Assembly: GCA_026122225.1 (NCBI GenBank) | Contig: JANEZZ010002065.1 | Span: 930,001-994,000, forward strand | DNA length: 64,000 nucleotides | Source of the DNA: Heloderma charlesbogerti | Taxonomy: Eukaryota > Chordata > Lepidosauria > Squamata > Helodermatidae | Direction: 5' to 3' | In this document: one piece after another, positions 9,886-21,469 of the stretch | Position numbering within the stretch: position 1 is the first letter of the stretch | Layout: the number at the start of each line of letters is the position of its first letter | Made by a program: the position numbers and the translations under genes | Notes under the pieces: generated by a model | What the model was told of the DNA's origin: nothing | The model's input: the letters and a program-made list of their open reading frames with translations, nothing else | The model's database searches: none

Positions 9886-10252
9886 CAGGTGTGTCATGTC
9901 GAAGCCAGGCTGGAGGGCCAAACTCCGCCTGCCTTGGGTCCCAACCCCACCCTCCTTGGTTCTCCAGATGGCCATGCCCCCTTCCCCTGGCTCTGCCCTC
10001 TTTCCTCTGACCACCAGTGGTTTGGTGGTTTCCTGGCTTTTGCACAGTTTTTTCCCCCCATTCTCAAAGGTAGGAATGCCTCTCTGAAGTCCTACTTACT
10101 GGCAGTAAGAGCTTTAAGCTGAGATATGCTGGTATTTTTGGCCCTCCCCCTTTGCCTTTGGCCCCGCCTCTTTTGTCTTTCACCCCGCCCACCACTGGAA
10201 TATGCCCCCCAAGAGCTGCTCCAAAACTGAATTCAGCCCTTCAACACCCCTG
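9886..10252 (-). mobile_element. hAT-like MITE, CAGGGGTGTTGAA family copy 1
   Basis: Inverted relative to the copy at 13985-14305. The right end reads TTCAACACCCCTG and the left starts CAGGTGTGTCATG. Flanks TTATAGTG (9878-9885) and CTAAAGTG (10253-10260) match at 6 of 8 positions, consistent with a decayed 8-bp hAT target duplication. Interior phrases such as 'tttggtggtttcctggctttt' match the other copies. No transposase. Confidence 0.7.
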
Positions 10253-10425
10253 CTAAAGTGAAATGGAAAAGGACGAAAACCCCTCTGAGCTGTCATTGTT
10301 TTTTTCACCCAGAAGAAGACGCACAAGAGTCAGAACACTGGGCTTGTACTCACATGGGGAAGTTATGGAGAAGGTAGCAACGTGGGGATGGGCGACACAC
10401 CACAGTCTTCTGAAGAAGAGGGTAA

Positions 10426-10860
10426 GGGCACAATCCTACGGTCGCTAGGCAGCGTCTAGACAGCCATAGGGTTTTTTGGTTTCTGGGAACCGAGCTCGGA
10501 GCCAGGGCTCCAAGCTCGGTTCCAAGAAACCTGACTCTCTCCCCCACCACCTCGCAGGTGGCATAGTTTGTCCCCGGCTCCGTGCTCATAACAGCAGTGT
10601 GGAGCAGGAGAAAACAGGGCATTCCTGGGGATAGGAAGGGGAGGAGACCATGGAGGTGCCATTATGATGCTTCCTATGTGCCATCTGGCCTCCCCGCCCC
10701 CCCCCCCCCGCTCTGATGTACCCTGGCTAGAAGGCCGATTTCTAGCAGGGTGGCTGGAGCATGGAGGAGAGGAACCCCTCCATGCTCCACCCGCCCTGGT
10801 TTGGATAGTCGTCCACCTCCGAGTTCAGAGGTGGCTGACTATCCCCATAGGATTGCACCC
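10426..10860. mobile_element. Harbinger-like fold-back MITE copy 1
   Basis: 435 bp with inverted ends GGGCACAATCCTA and TAGGATTGCACCC, flanked by a 3-bp TAA duplication (10423-10425 and 10861-10863), as in PIF/Harbinger elements. Internal hairpins include 'gagctcggagccagggctccaagctc' type arms and 'ccacctccgagttcagaggtgg'. Copies at 31247-31655 (truncated) and 49632-50083 share these blocks. A poly-C run lies at 10697-10710. The superfamily call rests on TSD length and end sequence only. Confidence 0.6.
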
Positions 10861-10863
10861 TAA

Positions 10864-11820
10864 ATGTGCAAGGGCATTTAATCAGCCATACCTCATTCTC
10901 TCCTTGCTGGTGGCAGTAAGAGAATACCCCTCTTTGTTTGAATAGCAAGGAAACAAGGAAACAGGGAGGGAAATCTTACTTGCTGAGAGCTAGCAACTTG
11001 AGATTTTAGCCTTTCTGGAATTCAGTTCATCAGATCAAACAGCCATTTTATTACACCCGTCTCCCTATCCTTTTGGCAGACAGGCTGCTTTTTTATTTTA
11101 TTTTATTTTTAACCCCTTTTAAAAAATGCATCGCATATATGTTTAGTAGGTTAGCATTCATTTGTCACCATATTTATTTTTTTAAAAGTAGGTGCCGTTT
11201 TTAACATACAACATTTGTCTGAAAACCAGAAGGTAGATGAAGTTTCCACCTTTATTTTTACTTCCATTCCTGCTGTGGCACAGCAGTTAACACATGTAGT
11301 TTACGGGAAGGCGTTGAAGTATGCAGATGCCGTTGTTCGAAAACAATGGCACAAAACTGTGTTCTTTTGCATGGTTGTGTTTCTTTTGTGTCCTTCTGCT
11401 GGTTTTCTAAAGAGGCAATAGCTCCTCATGGAGAAATGATGCATCCACCAGTAACATTGTTTCCATCAACCTCTGAAACGAAATGGGGGAAAGGAGGGAA
11501 GGAAATCCCACACTACCCATTTAGGCCTTCTGTTTGGCATTCTTCTTGTAAGAAGCCCATGCCTATATTTACCTCCTTGTCTCTAGCTCTCATGGTTCTG
11601 CAGAACCTTCAGCTATTCGCCATTTGTGATTGCTCCCATACCCTCAGCCACACACAGAGCCCTAAACCCCATATCCTTGGAGACGCAGTTGCCTACCTGT
11701 GACCGTATGGAACCAATCAAGCTTTCACTTGAGCTTTGTGTGGCTTTCTAAGTAATTTTGTAGGCACTGAAGTCATGTTTGCTGGTTTGGTTCTCTAAAA
11801 AGCTTGTGTATCCCTAACAA
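10864..11820. other. No gene; T-rich unclassified DNA
   Basis: Contains 'ttattttattttatttt' low-complexity sequence at about 11089-11110 and short unconvincing open frames. I see no named repeat family. Confidence 0.35.
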
Positions 11821-11824
11821 GAGT

Positions 11825-12680
11825 GCAGAGCCTCTGCACCCCAGGCCTAATCTGGCCTGCAGGGCAACCCAATCCAGCCTGCACAGCCTGTTTGGGTTCC
11901 TCCAGGGGCTCCAAGCCCTGCCCCCCAGAGGAATCCCCTCCGCTCGCTGCTATCTCTGATCTGAGATCAGAGATAACAGTGGGGATTCCCTCACTGGCAC
12001 ACACCAGCTGCAAAACCCCTCTGTGATGACCAATCTGGGTGAGCAATGGAAGGATGAGGGGCAGCAGTCCTTGGGAGAGCAGCTGGTCTCTCTTCACGTG
12101 GGCAACACCTGCTGTACCTCACCCCTGTGGCCTTCTCTGATCTCGGGGATAACAGCAGGGGTTAGGGTCGACAGGCAGTGGGACTCACCTATGCCGAAGA
12201 AAGTGGCTGGTCTTCTCACACACATGCGAGTCCCCCTCTGCTTAGCCCACCCCACCTCCTCCCCACAATGGAGGAAAGAGGTGGTGCAGGCAAAGTGGCT
12301 GAGTCTGTTTGCTCCTCCTTTGGAAACACGAAAGGGACTCAGCCACTTCCCCTTCTCATGCCCCACTTCCTTCCCCATTGTGAGGAGGAGGCAGGTCATG
12401 CAAAGAACAGGGCAGAGCCAACATAGTCCCCATTGCTCCTCCATCGAAGAAGTGGCAGGGGCCAATCCAGATCAACTTTGCTGCGTGTGGGGCTTCCCTA
12501 GCTAGGAAATCCAGGGCCCAGTGAAGTCTGGTCCCTGGCCCAATTGCTGGATGGAAGATCGGGGAGAAAATGACAGCAAGTGGGTGTGCTATGCCCACTG
12601 AAGTCAAGATGTCTATGGCCCATGGGGGGCTGGGTAGAAGATCATTCTGTCCCCCGTGCAAAACTAATTCTGCACCCATG
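11825..12680. repeat. GC-rich fold-back region, unclassified
   Basis: A 25-bp near-perfect palindrome, TATCTCTGATCT-G-AGATCAGAGATA, sits at 11951-11975. Further arms face each other: 'aagtggctgagtc' (about 12294-12306) with 'gactcagccactt' (about 12336-12348), and 'ccccacaatgg' (12261-12271) with 'ccattgtgagg'. The repeated phrase 'tctctgatct..ggataacag' recurs near 12136. It behaves like a decayed fold-back transposon, but I recognise no ends. Open frames on both strands here are by-products of GC richness and palindromy. Confidence 0.45.
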
Positions 12681-12689
12681 ATCTATAAC

Positions 12690-13230
12690 AGTAAAAGAAG
12701 ATGTCTGTCTGTCTGTCTGACCAACCAACCATCAGCACTATAGCACCAAGACTATAAAACCTAGACACCTGAAATCTGGCATTCATACTAAGGGGACCAT
12801 AGGAGTGTGCATCTTGAGGTCATTTTGCTTTTAAAATGCATTAATTAATTTTAATTAATTGAAATGTGTCCATGTGGTCACAGCCTGCTGTAACACCTTG
12901 AGCCACCAGGGCAGACTTCCCTAACTAACACATAGCTTTTACTGTCGATACAATTTGAAGCCGGGGAGATGAGTAGGCTGAGCAACAGAGTTTCACATCT
13001 GGCTCTGTCCCCCACCTGTGAGGCAGCCCCCCTCAGGGGAAGGGAGCGGACAGACCCTTATCTCGGGGGACTATGGGGATGCACCATAGCAGGAGCCATG
13101 TCTAGGGGTGCCAGTGGGCAAGGCTTCACTCAGATGGAGCAGGCATCACACTCTGACAGCTGTGCACTTTTATTTGAAGGCTTTTCTGTATCAAAATGAG
13201 GGCAATTCCAGCCCGTGCAAAGCCAGGTCT
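12690..13230. other. No gene; short tandem motifs only
   Basis: A (ctgt)n run sits at 12702-12719 and (attaa)-like repeats at 12839-12865. Otherwise unclassified. Confidence 0.35.
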
Positions 13231-13239
13231 GTTTGCTAG

Positions 13240-13610
13240 TCATATAGGCTGCCTTTACACTAAAGAAAAACCCTGCCGTCCTCCCATTCTGGAGACTTTC
13301 TGCGTTTATCGCGGGCTCCCAGACAGCAACCACATGATTGCTGAGAGGGAAAGCTTTTAATTTTCAATTTTCTATAGAACTCAATGAAACAGCGCCATCT
13401 AGTGACTGTTTTAATCGCATAACATTCTGAGTTTTAAAAGATAGGTCATTCGTTCTGGATCTATTTGAGATGGAATAACCAGGAAATACCTCTGGTTGTG
13501 TCCTGGAGGCCGACGACGTCATGAAAAGGACCTGCAAACTTCCATGAGTGAGCAATCTCAATAGCAAGATAAAAGTTCCGTGTGAAGGAGCCCATAATAC
13601 AGATTAAGAG
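13240..13610. mobile_element. MITE of the 'ttctacac' family, diverged copy
   Basis: Shares 'aacttccatgagtgagcaatc' and 'gacgacgtcatgaaaaggacc' (reverse orientation) with 23570-23640, and 'gccatctagtgactgtt' with 48688-48705. The ends are 'ggctgcctttacacta' and 'gtgtgaaggagccc'. Non-coding. Confidence 0.5.
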
Positions 13611-13984
13611 TGGCCAGGGCAGACTATGTGGAAGTGAATATCTGCAGTGTACAGAAGTATTTTATGGACTTATTTGACAGGAATGTTATTTTCATCTGTG
13701 ATACTTAAGAAAACCAGAAAAATACCTTCTACAGTCATTCTCCCATTGAAACAAATGGAACAAAAGGCCCATCTTAATCTATACAAAACTAGAAAATTTG
13801 CTGCTCAAACAAATACAGTTGGAGGCAATCATGGAAGCAGCATTATCTCAAGCCATATAGCTATCAGTGTCAAATAATTTGAAGAAATTATCTTTAGCAC
13901 CAAAATCTTCCTGTTCAGAAAGACTCATGCTTGGTATTGAAAATATTTAATTGTCTCATGAGGCTATAACTAAATGGATTATAG

Positions 13985-14305
13985 CTGTGTGTTGAACCTC
14001 TTTCAGCCAGAGGGCTGAATTCCATTTCAGAAAAGCTCTTGGTGGCCGCATTCCAGTGGTGGGTGGTGCTGAAAGCCAAACGGATAGAGCCAACTCACCA
14101 GGAGTGCCAGCATATTTCAGCTTAAAGCTCTTACTGGCAGTAATTAAGCCTCAGGAGAGGCATTTCAACCATTTGGGATGGGGGAGAAAAACAAGCAAAA
14201 GCCAGGAAACCACCAAATTATTGGTGGTTGGGTAACCCTGGAGGGTTGGATTGGGACCCCAGGCAGGCCAGATTTGCCCCCCAGGCCTGAGGTTCCACAC
14301 CCCTG
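13985..14305 (+). mobile_element. hAT-like MITE, CAGGGGTGTTGAA family copy 2
   Basis: 321 bp with a perfect 8-bp target duplication GATTATAG (13977-13984 and 14306-14313), the hAT hallmark. The left end CTGTGTGTTGAACC is a decayed form of the right end's complement (CAGGGGTGTGGAACC). The interior matches 9886-10252 inverted and 57562-57916 direct. Non-autonomous. Confidence 0.85.
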
Positions 14306-14639
14306 GATTATAGCATGGAAAACCTATTTAAGTTGTCCTGTTAACTAACTAACCCTGTTGACTATATCCGTGTGAGTTGCTTCATTAAAATCGCCACTGC
14401 CATTTTCCTTTAAAAGTATGTGTAACATCAAAGAACAGGTTACCATCTGTTTGTTCACTCATTGTTGGGAATAGGCTGTGCTGATTATTAGCGTCAAGCT
14501 AGAAATAACAGCAGCAACTGCCATTTTTTATTCATGTCTTTGTCCCATTATCTCATAACCGAGGCCAACTCTCACAATATAGGGCAATCCAGCACATATG
14601 TGGCATGGTGAGCTGTAGATGTCCCCTTCTTGTCCTTTC

Positions 14640-14973
14640 TAGAGATGGGTGAGAACTTCATTAACCTAATTTGCCCTTCCCAAACTAGTAAGCAAACCAA
14701 AATGCACTTATGCTTCTGCATTTGCACTTCTTCCAATTTTGCAATGCAATTCTCCAGTCAAAATTGAGTATATTAGGGGAAAGTGCATACAAAGAGGTGT
14801 GCATTCATGAAAATAGCATACAGAAAAGCATCATATTGGGGAAATTGCTTGCAAAAATGCATATACTAGGAGGAATGCTGTTGTTTTTTTAATTGCAAAC
14901 TTATACAGAAAGGAGACAAAATGAACTTAAGATTGGGGGGGAAATGAAAACTGAAGGGGAAAAAACATCCCTA
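14640..14973 (+). mobile_element. hAT-like MITE with TAGGGATG ends
   Basis: 334 bp. The left end is TAGAGATGGGTGAGAAC; the right end is ACATCCCTA, whose complement is TAGGGATGT. Flanks GTCCTTTC (14632-14639) and GTGCCTTC (14974-14981) match at 6 of 8 positions. The ends belong to the same type as 19223-19610 and 55533-56284. AT-rich interior with no transposase. Confidence 0.7.
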
Positions 14974-14981
14974 GTGCCTTC

Positions 14982-15460
14982 ACACACCTAATGTAGCCTT
15001 CGATTGCAGAGGAGTGAATTTGCAGTAGGAGTCAGGAGCATAAAAACACACAGACACACACGTAAGTGTGGGATTTCCCCCTTCACACACATGGATAATC
15101 ATTGGATTGCAGGACGGGGACTTCCACTAGCAGCCATGAATGAGTACCTATGCTTGCAGAATTATTATTGTTGTGAGCAGCCTTGGTTATTTTTTGTGGA
15201 AAGGCAGGTTATAAACATAACTAAGTATTATTAAATAGAATATAAACTTTATTATCCTGCAGTGTGCACGCGCACACACACGCACACACACACACACACA
15301 TATATATACCCAGTCCCCAATACGATGGTGGTGTATGTTGTCAAGAAACAGTGATTCAATCAAAAATTAATGAGATTGACATATAATTTCAGAAGCAGTT
15401 TCATGAAATGGTATGCATGCGCGCACACACATACTTTGTGTCACTGACTGATTTTGCTGA
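14982..15460. repeat. CA/CG-rich microsatellite in unclassified DNA
   Basis: An alternating purine-pyrimidine run (tgtgcacgcgcacacaca.. then tatata) covers 15262-15307. A shorter 'gcatgcgcgcacacacat' lies at 15414-15431. Such tracts can adopt Z-DNA. No gene. Confidence 0.7.
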
Positions 15461-15462
15461 TT

Positions 15463-15540
15463 CTTCAGTACGTTGATTTGGGAGTAAGTCCCATTGAACT
15501 ACTTGGGGCTTCTGATTAGACATGTGTAGAATTGCACTGT
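15463..15540. repeat. Short palindromic MITE, 'cccattgaa' family copy 2
   Basis: 'gggagtaagtcccattgaac' opposite 'agacatgtgtagaattgcactg' is a partial match to 38668-38765 and 59988-60082. Confidence 0.5.
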
Positions 15541-16560
15541 TAATCTCTGATCCCACACACTTCCACACACACATAATGAGACACCTTTTAAAACTTTGGG
15601 TCTGCTTTCAAATAAAGCACCTTTGGGTTTTTGCAAGACTTTCATCCTTATTTCATCCCTTAAAATATTAATAACTTGAAACAACCCATTTCAATGTGAC
15701 TGAAATGGTTTCAAAATGACCATCATTTTGAGCAAGCCTTGAATATCTAACATCCATCATTATCAAATTGGATGGCCCAATTACCAAAATTTATTTTTTC
15801 CCCACCCCAGTTTCTCCAGAGAAAGCTTACAGTTGTTTTATTTCCAGAGCAGTAGCCGCTTTAGTCTTTTCTAGCAAAAACAATAACAAGTCTTGTAGAA
15901 CCTTAAAGATGAAGAAATTTATTATGGCATAATTGTTTGTGGACTAGAGTCCACTTTGTAAAAAGCAAAGAAATGCAAAGGGTACAGTCCATGACAATTC
16001 AATTAGAGCTTAAAATAAGCCAAGTGGCCATTCACAACACCAGTAACTGGTGATAACACAATTGTCTTGGTATGGCTAAGTAAATTAACAGCTGCAGTGG
16101 GGCAAGTAACTATTGGGCCAGATCCAGGTAGGCCAGAGTAGGCTCCTCCATGTTTTTGAAGGCCCTTGAGCAAGACAGCTTCAATGCACCACCACCACCA
16201 CCACCACCACCCCCGAGTCTCCCTTCTCACCATCATTGCCACTATCAGTTGCTGCTGTTGCTCCTCGTTCTCTTTCTCATCATTGGCACCACTTGCTTGC
16301 TTGACAGGCAGAGAGCCAGGGAGCAGGTAGGCAGTGGCACCTGCTGGGCCTCCTTCTCACCACCACTGTTGTCTGAGCAGGAGCAAGAGGCAGGTGAACA
16401 AGCAGGTTGCAATGGTGAAAAGGTAAAGCAAATCCAAGGGCCTCTTGTCAGTGGGCCCCTGTTGGGGTGTGGGCCCTTGACAGGTGCCCAACCAGGCTTA
16501 TGCTTGGCGCCAGCCCTGGCTCCTTCCAGCCAGGTACTGGGATGATGTGGGGGCTTCCCA
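15541..16560. other. No gene; dispersed-repeat fragment and a CAC microsatellite
   Basis: 15885-15960 holds a fragment of the repeat also at 4690-4745 and 52115-52200 ('aatttattatggcataa', 'ggactagagtccactt'). A (cca)n tract covers 16187-16211. The histidine/proline-rich open frames over this tract are repeat artefacts. Confidence 0.5.
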
Positions 16561-16569
16561 GTGAATGAA

Positions 16570-18050
16570 AGGGGCCGGGAGGTGATCTTTGCCAATTTTC
16601 TTTGAGAAATCATGGAGGACAGGGAAAGTGCCAGATGACTGGAGGAGGGCTAATGTTGTCCCTCTCTTCAAAAAGGGCAAAAAGGAGGAACCTGGGAACT
16701 ACAGACCAGTCAGTCTGACATCAATCCCTGGGGAAATTCTGGAGCAGATGATAAAGCAATCCATCTGGAAGCACCTTGAAAACAATGCAGTGATTACTTG
16801 AACCAACATGGATTTGTCAAAAACAAGTCCTGCCAGACAAATCTGATCTCATTTTTTGATCAAGTAACCTCCCTTGTAGACCGTGGGAATGCTGTAGACA
16901 TCATATATCTCAACTTCAGCAAAGCTTTCGACAAAGTGCCCCATGATATCCTGATGAGCAAACTAGCTCAAAGTGGGCTAGATGAAACAACGATCCGGTG
17001 GATCCACAGTTGGCTATAGAATTGGACTCAAAGAGTGCTTATCAATGGGACCTTCTCAAACTGGGTAGAGGTAACGAGTGGGGTACCGCAGGGCTCAGTC
17101 CTGGACCCAGTGCTCTTCAACATTTTTATTAATGACTTGGAAGAAGAGGTGCAGGGAATGCTGATCAAATCTGCAGATGACACAAAATTGGGCAGGATAG
17201 CTAATACTTTGGAAGACAGAAACAAAATTCAAAGTGATCTGGATAGACTGGAGCTCTGGGCAGAAAACAACAGAATGACATTTAATAGGGATAAATGCCA
17301 AGTTCTGCACCTAGGAAAAAGAAACCAAATGCACAGTTACAAGGTGGGGGATACATGGCTCAACAACACTACAAGTGAGAAGGATCTTGGAATTGAGCTG
17401 AATATGAGCCAACAATGTGATGTGGCTGCAAAAAAGGCAAATGCTCTTTTGGGCTGTATTAATAGAAGCATAGCTTCCAAATCATGTGAAGCACTAGTTC
17501 CCCTCTACTCAGCACTGGTTAGGCCTCATCTGGAGTACTGTGTCTAGTTCTGGGTACCACACTTTAAGAAGGATGCAGACAAACTGGAGAGGGTTCAAAG
17601 GAGGGCAACAAAGATGATCAGGGGACTGGAAACAAAGCCCTATGAAGAGAGACTGAAAGAACTGGGCATGTTTAGCCTTGAGAATTGAAGACTGAGGGGA
17701 GATGTGATAGCGCTCTTCAAGTACTTGAAAGGTTGTCACAGAGAGGAAGGCCAGGATCTCTTCTCGATCATCCCAGAGTGGAGGACACGGAATAATGGGC
17801 TCAAGTTACAGGAAGACAGATTCTGGCTGAACATCAGGAAAAACTTTCTGAATGTTAAAGCAATACGACAATGGAACCAATTACCTAGGGAGGTGGTGGG
17901 CTCTCGCACCCTGGAGAGCTTCAAGACAAGGCTGGACAGCCATCTGTCAGGGATGCTCTGACTTGGATTCCTGCATTGAGCAGGGGGTTGGACTCGATGG
18001 CCTTGTAGACCCTTTCCAACCCTACTATTCTATGATTCTATGATTCCCCT
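16570..18050 (+). pseudogene. CR1 LINE reverse transcriptase, 5' truncated and decayed
   Basis: The insert holds the RT palm-to-thumb region of a CR1 ORF2. In order: 'PDDWRRANVVPLFKKG', 'NYRPVSLTSIPG', 'NFSKAFDKVPHDIL', 'SGVPQGSVLDPVLFNIFINDL', the catalytic block as SADD (family usually FADD), 'LEYC', and the C-terminal 'RQWNQLPREVVGS'. It is broken by a frameshift near 16798 and stops at 17017-17019, 17545-17547 and about 17686. The 3' end after 17961 carries the CR1 tail and the repeated ATTCTATG terminus at about 18030-18048. RNA-templated retrotransposition is the family role; this copy is dead. Confidence 0.85.
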
Positions 18051-18239
18051 TCCCCCTCCAACCCCCTGATTCTCTGGAGGGTCCTCTAGCCTTGCAGGGC
18101 AGCTTTTGAGGAGACATGGGGAGGGGCTTCAGGGGGAATAACAGAAGTTAACCTCTCCATGCCCTTCCTCTAGCATGAGCGGAACTCCACTAAGTGCTTC
18201 TCTAGATCTAACCCATTGTCCCTATTAAGGTCCAGACAA

Positions 18240-18352
18240 ATAGAATAGAATCAGGGATGCTCTGACTTGGATTCCTGCATTGAGCAGGGGGTTGGATTCA
18301 ATGGTCTTGTAGGCCCCTTCCAACCCTACTATTCTATTCTATGATTCTATTA
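18240..18352 (+). mobile_element. Second CR1 3' end
   Basis: A 113-bp fragment repeats the last part of the preceding CR1 ('gggatgctctgacttggatt', 'cattgagcagggggttgg', 'ccttccaaccctac') and ends with (attctatg)-type repeats. A 5'-truncated independent insertion about 190 bp downstream of the first. Confidence 0.8.
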
Positions 18353-19155
18353 ATCATATTTCCTTGTTTTGTTGTTATACATTCCATTTCCACTCCAATC
18401 CTTTCTGTCCTGTGCCTTTTAAAATTTTCGAACACCTTGACTCATCTGGCTACAACTACAGGAAAATGTTAGTTTTCTTCTTGACAGAGCATGTTTGAGA
18501 CAGCTCTTCCTTCCATTATCACACTTTTCTCCTTTTGCTTCTTCATTCTGAGGCCAGGACTGTCATGGCAGAACATTATTTATCACACACTGCGAATTGT
18601 TTGCTGAGATATATTGCCAGTTCAGTCCACAGCACAGGAAGTTAATGCCACAAACCTAAACATTATCCTTTATTTTCTGCTGAGTAGCACCATTTGAAAC
18701 TGGCAGGACTTCCATGGTTACTGCTCACACCATTCCAGTAACAGCTGGAACCAGGAGATCACATGGGGGCCACAACTGATGTGGCTACTTCTCATGCCAA
18801 CTTTGCCAGGTTCTCCCACATCAATGCTTGGATGTATGTTTTAGCAGCATTGTGTAGGATGGAAGCCCAAGACAGCAGCAGTCTCTCAGTATGCTATAAC
18901 ATTATAACTGCCTCTGACCTTTCAGTCACTGTGGGTTTGGCCTTATAGGATTCCTATGTTGCAAACTCCCATCTGAACGTTATGAAGACTAGAGTAATAG
19001 CAGGTTCATGTTTCAAAATGTGGAACATAGTAGTATGGGAAGAGGGAATAGAAGCAGCAGCCTGCAGCAAATACCTGTTGTGGTATGGTGTTCCTTGCCC
19101 CTGTACCCTAGCTGTTTACAGGAGCCGCCATTGTGTCAGCCTGAGAAAAAGGGTC
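18353..19155. other. No gene; unclassified DNA
   Basis: Nothing recognisable beyond short open frames. Confidence 0.35.
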
Positions 19156-19164
19156 TACAGTGGG

Positions 19165-19694
19165 ATTGGGGAATGTGTGGCCCTCCAGGTGTTGCTGGAC
19201 CACAACTCCCTTCAGCCCTAACTAGAGCTGTCGGAGAAATCTGCAACGGAACCAAATGAGTTTGGATTTTTATGAATCCAAGCCATGGATTCCACAGCAG
19301 ACCAGCTTTTCTCCTGTCGGGCGGATTCCATGGACTTCTGGACCATTTTTCTAACCTTTCAGAATTTTGTGCAACTCTTGTTATAGAAAAATACCCCCAA
19401 AATGTTTAAAAACCAGACAAAAATGCACATTTCCCCCATAGGCTAAGGTGTGAAAATGTGTATTAGGGGTGATGTGCACATTTTTGCATGTGCGAATTAG
19501 CACAAATTCAGAAACTTTAAAAAATCCAATTCTGTCAATGGGCAGATGATGGAATGAAAGGCACCTGACAGCTCGTGAAACACAGTCAGGATGGATTTCG
19601 TACAGCCCTAGCCCTAGCCAGCATAGCTAATGGTGAAGGCTGATGGGAGCTGCAGTCCAACAACATTTGGACGGCCACACTTTCCACAGCCCTG
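19165..19694. repeat. Palindromic MITE, 'caactccca' family copy 2, split by a hAT
   Basis: Left arm (19165-19222: 'gtgtggccctccaggtgttgc', 'ccacaactcccttcagcccta') and right arm (19611-19694: 'gccctagccagcatagctaatgg', 'tgggagctgcagtccaacaac') are the two halves of the family repeat. The hAT element at 19223-19610 lies between them. Confidence 0.7.
19223..19610 (+). mobile_element. hAT-like MITE with TAGRGCTGT ends, nested
   Basis: 388 bp; left end TAGAGCTGTCGGAGAAATC, right end complement TAGGGCTGTACGAAATCC. Flanking octamers GCCCTAAC (19215-19222) and GCCCTAGC (19611-19618) match at 7 of 8, an 8-bp hAT duplication. The ends resemble those of 55533-56284 (TAGGGATGTACGAAAGTC as complement). 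No coding. Confidence 0.78.
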
Positions 19695-20221
19695 ATCTAT
19701 AGGGTCATCATTTGGAGGCAGCTGCCAGGTGCTGCTTGCTGGCAGGAATGATGGCAGTGGATGTACGCATGGACAGCTGTTGAAAGGTCAGCAGCATCCA
19801 GTGTAAGCTGATAACATCTTCCAGCAGTTTCCCTGCTGGATCCTGCTAGCCATTCCACATGCAAATGCCTGCACAGTGCAACTGCACTGCCCTCTGCCTC
19901 CGAAGAGACTACCACTATGAAAGGCATGAGATTCATCTCCCCTGGCTGCCAATCAGCAGCAGAAGTCACATGATACATTCAGCTCTTTCCCCCTCTGCTC
20001 CCACCCCACCCAAGCTGACACTGCTGTGAGCTGCTGCCAAGTTAATCTCAAATAATATTTTCATGTCATGCGTTGCTAAAGGATATACCTAAATGGGAAC
20101 CCACATCTGTCCTTGCCTTAAGTGACATTCTCCTCCTGTGGCTGACTATCCTTTCCTCTAAATAATTTCATTTCGCTATTCCAGTCTCCGTACTTCTAAC
20201 CTGTACACTTTTTAAAGGCTT

Positions 20222-20360
20222 GGATCCAGATTTAATCATACTTAGAGTAGATGCATTAAAATGAATGGAAATCCAGTTAGCCAGGATTCAATACAAACAT
20301 TAAGTCTCAATGATTTCAATGGATCTACTCTAAATTGGATTAAATCTGGATCCAACCCAT
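20222..20360. repeat. Fold-back MITE with GGATCCAGATTTAAT arms
   Basis: Left arm 'ttggatccagatttaatc' (about 20220-20238) and right arm 'gattaaatctggatccaa' (20338-20356) are an inverted pair. Inner arms 'agagtagatgcatt' and 'atggatctactct' extend the stem. Related ends are at 37814-38032 and, weaker, 35640-35848. Confidence 0.65.
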
Positions 20361-20735
20361 AGTCTTCTGATCTATGAATCTGTCCATCTATTTATGTCTG
20401 TGTTGCCTTTGCGAGCGGAGATGGGTCAAAGAAGAGTCAGACAACGAGGCTTGGGTTGAAAATTGGACCACATTTATTGAAATAGCTGCAAAGGGGAACC
20501 TAGGACGGGCATCTGACTGTGCCAGCGACTAGCTGGCACTTCTCGGACGAAAGCACACCCAGCCTGAGGGGTGCCGTCGATCTCGCCGCCCCTCCGGACT
20601 GCCCCTTCTGGGGGAGGTAGACCTTCCGGTGTCACCCCCAACCCGGTGCCGCACAACACCTGGGTGAGCGAGTAGGGTTGGAATCCCAGGCAACCCTTAT
20701 CCCCCCGCCGAGCCGCACAACCCGTTCGGGGGGCC

Positions 20736-20990
20736 TCAGGCGTCACCTGTCACCATAAAGTGCCTCTGCATGCACACCATCCCTAATCCCTTTCTGCTTT
20801 TGCCCGTCCTAGCCGCCACAGGAGTCACAAGCCTAGTGCTTGTGAACTCCCCCCACCTGCGCAGAAGAACTTCCCACAGGCCCCTTTGCAGATCAGACAG
20901 AAATATGCTATTCCTTACATTAGACAGGTGGACACCGTCCTGCCTGTAACGCTCCCTCCTTGTCCAAAGAATTTCCTGTGGGTGGTGCAT
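20736..20990 (-). pseudogene. SGNH/GDSL-hydrolase-like C-terminal fragment of a retroelement ORF
   Basis: The 84-codon frame includes YRQDGVHLSNVRNSIFLSDL. This resembles the C-terminal block of SGNH hydrolases, where D and H of a DxxH-type motif (here D-G-V-H-L) complete the catalytic triad. The N-terminal GDS/GNH blocks are absent, so it cannot be active. In reptile and fish genomes such domains occur in retroelement polyproteins. The preceding coding sequence (21304 down to about 20990) is in other frames. Function of the parent protein is unknown. Confidence 0.45.
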
Positions 20991-21469
20991 CCATCACCCC
21001 GTTCACAAAGGCCATAAGAGGAGGTGGAAGCTGCAACGGCATCAGATCTGCTGAAATAGAAAAAATAGCCACGTTGGGTCTGTTGACGCATCCTTTCGGA
21101 TTGGACCGCCGTGGTTTTCCTAGGCCTGACCAGGGGACGGGGAGGAATTCCTGAGGAACGCTCAGCAGCCTCCAGGCGAGCAAGGATTAAGGTCAGACCT
21201 GGGCCCACCTCTGCCTCAGACCTGGAGTTGGGCCCAGGTTGAGGTTTCTTCGCAGCGGGCCCTACCCTCCCCCCTCCTTGCCCATGGCCCTTCTTCTGGG
21301 GCATGATGCAAGAAGGTGGAGTTCAGGGTCGGTGCTTGGTATCAGGCTGCCAGAGGCCTAGCACCAGGGAAAATAACAAGGACCTAGGTCCCAGTACAAT
21401 ACTCCAACCACTACTCGGCCAATCCCTGAAAGCACAAACGCAGGCAGGGGCGTAAACCCACAGCCACGA

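Noticed and set aside
16150..16545. Proline/leucine-rich membrane-like protein
   Set aside because: It begins in a CAC microsatellite, has no family resemblance and overlaps an equally long antisense frame.
16570..17961. An active CR1 reverse transcriptase
   Set aside because: A frameshift near 16798, several stops and a missing 5' part make it inactive.
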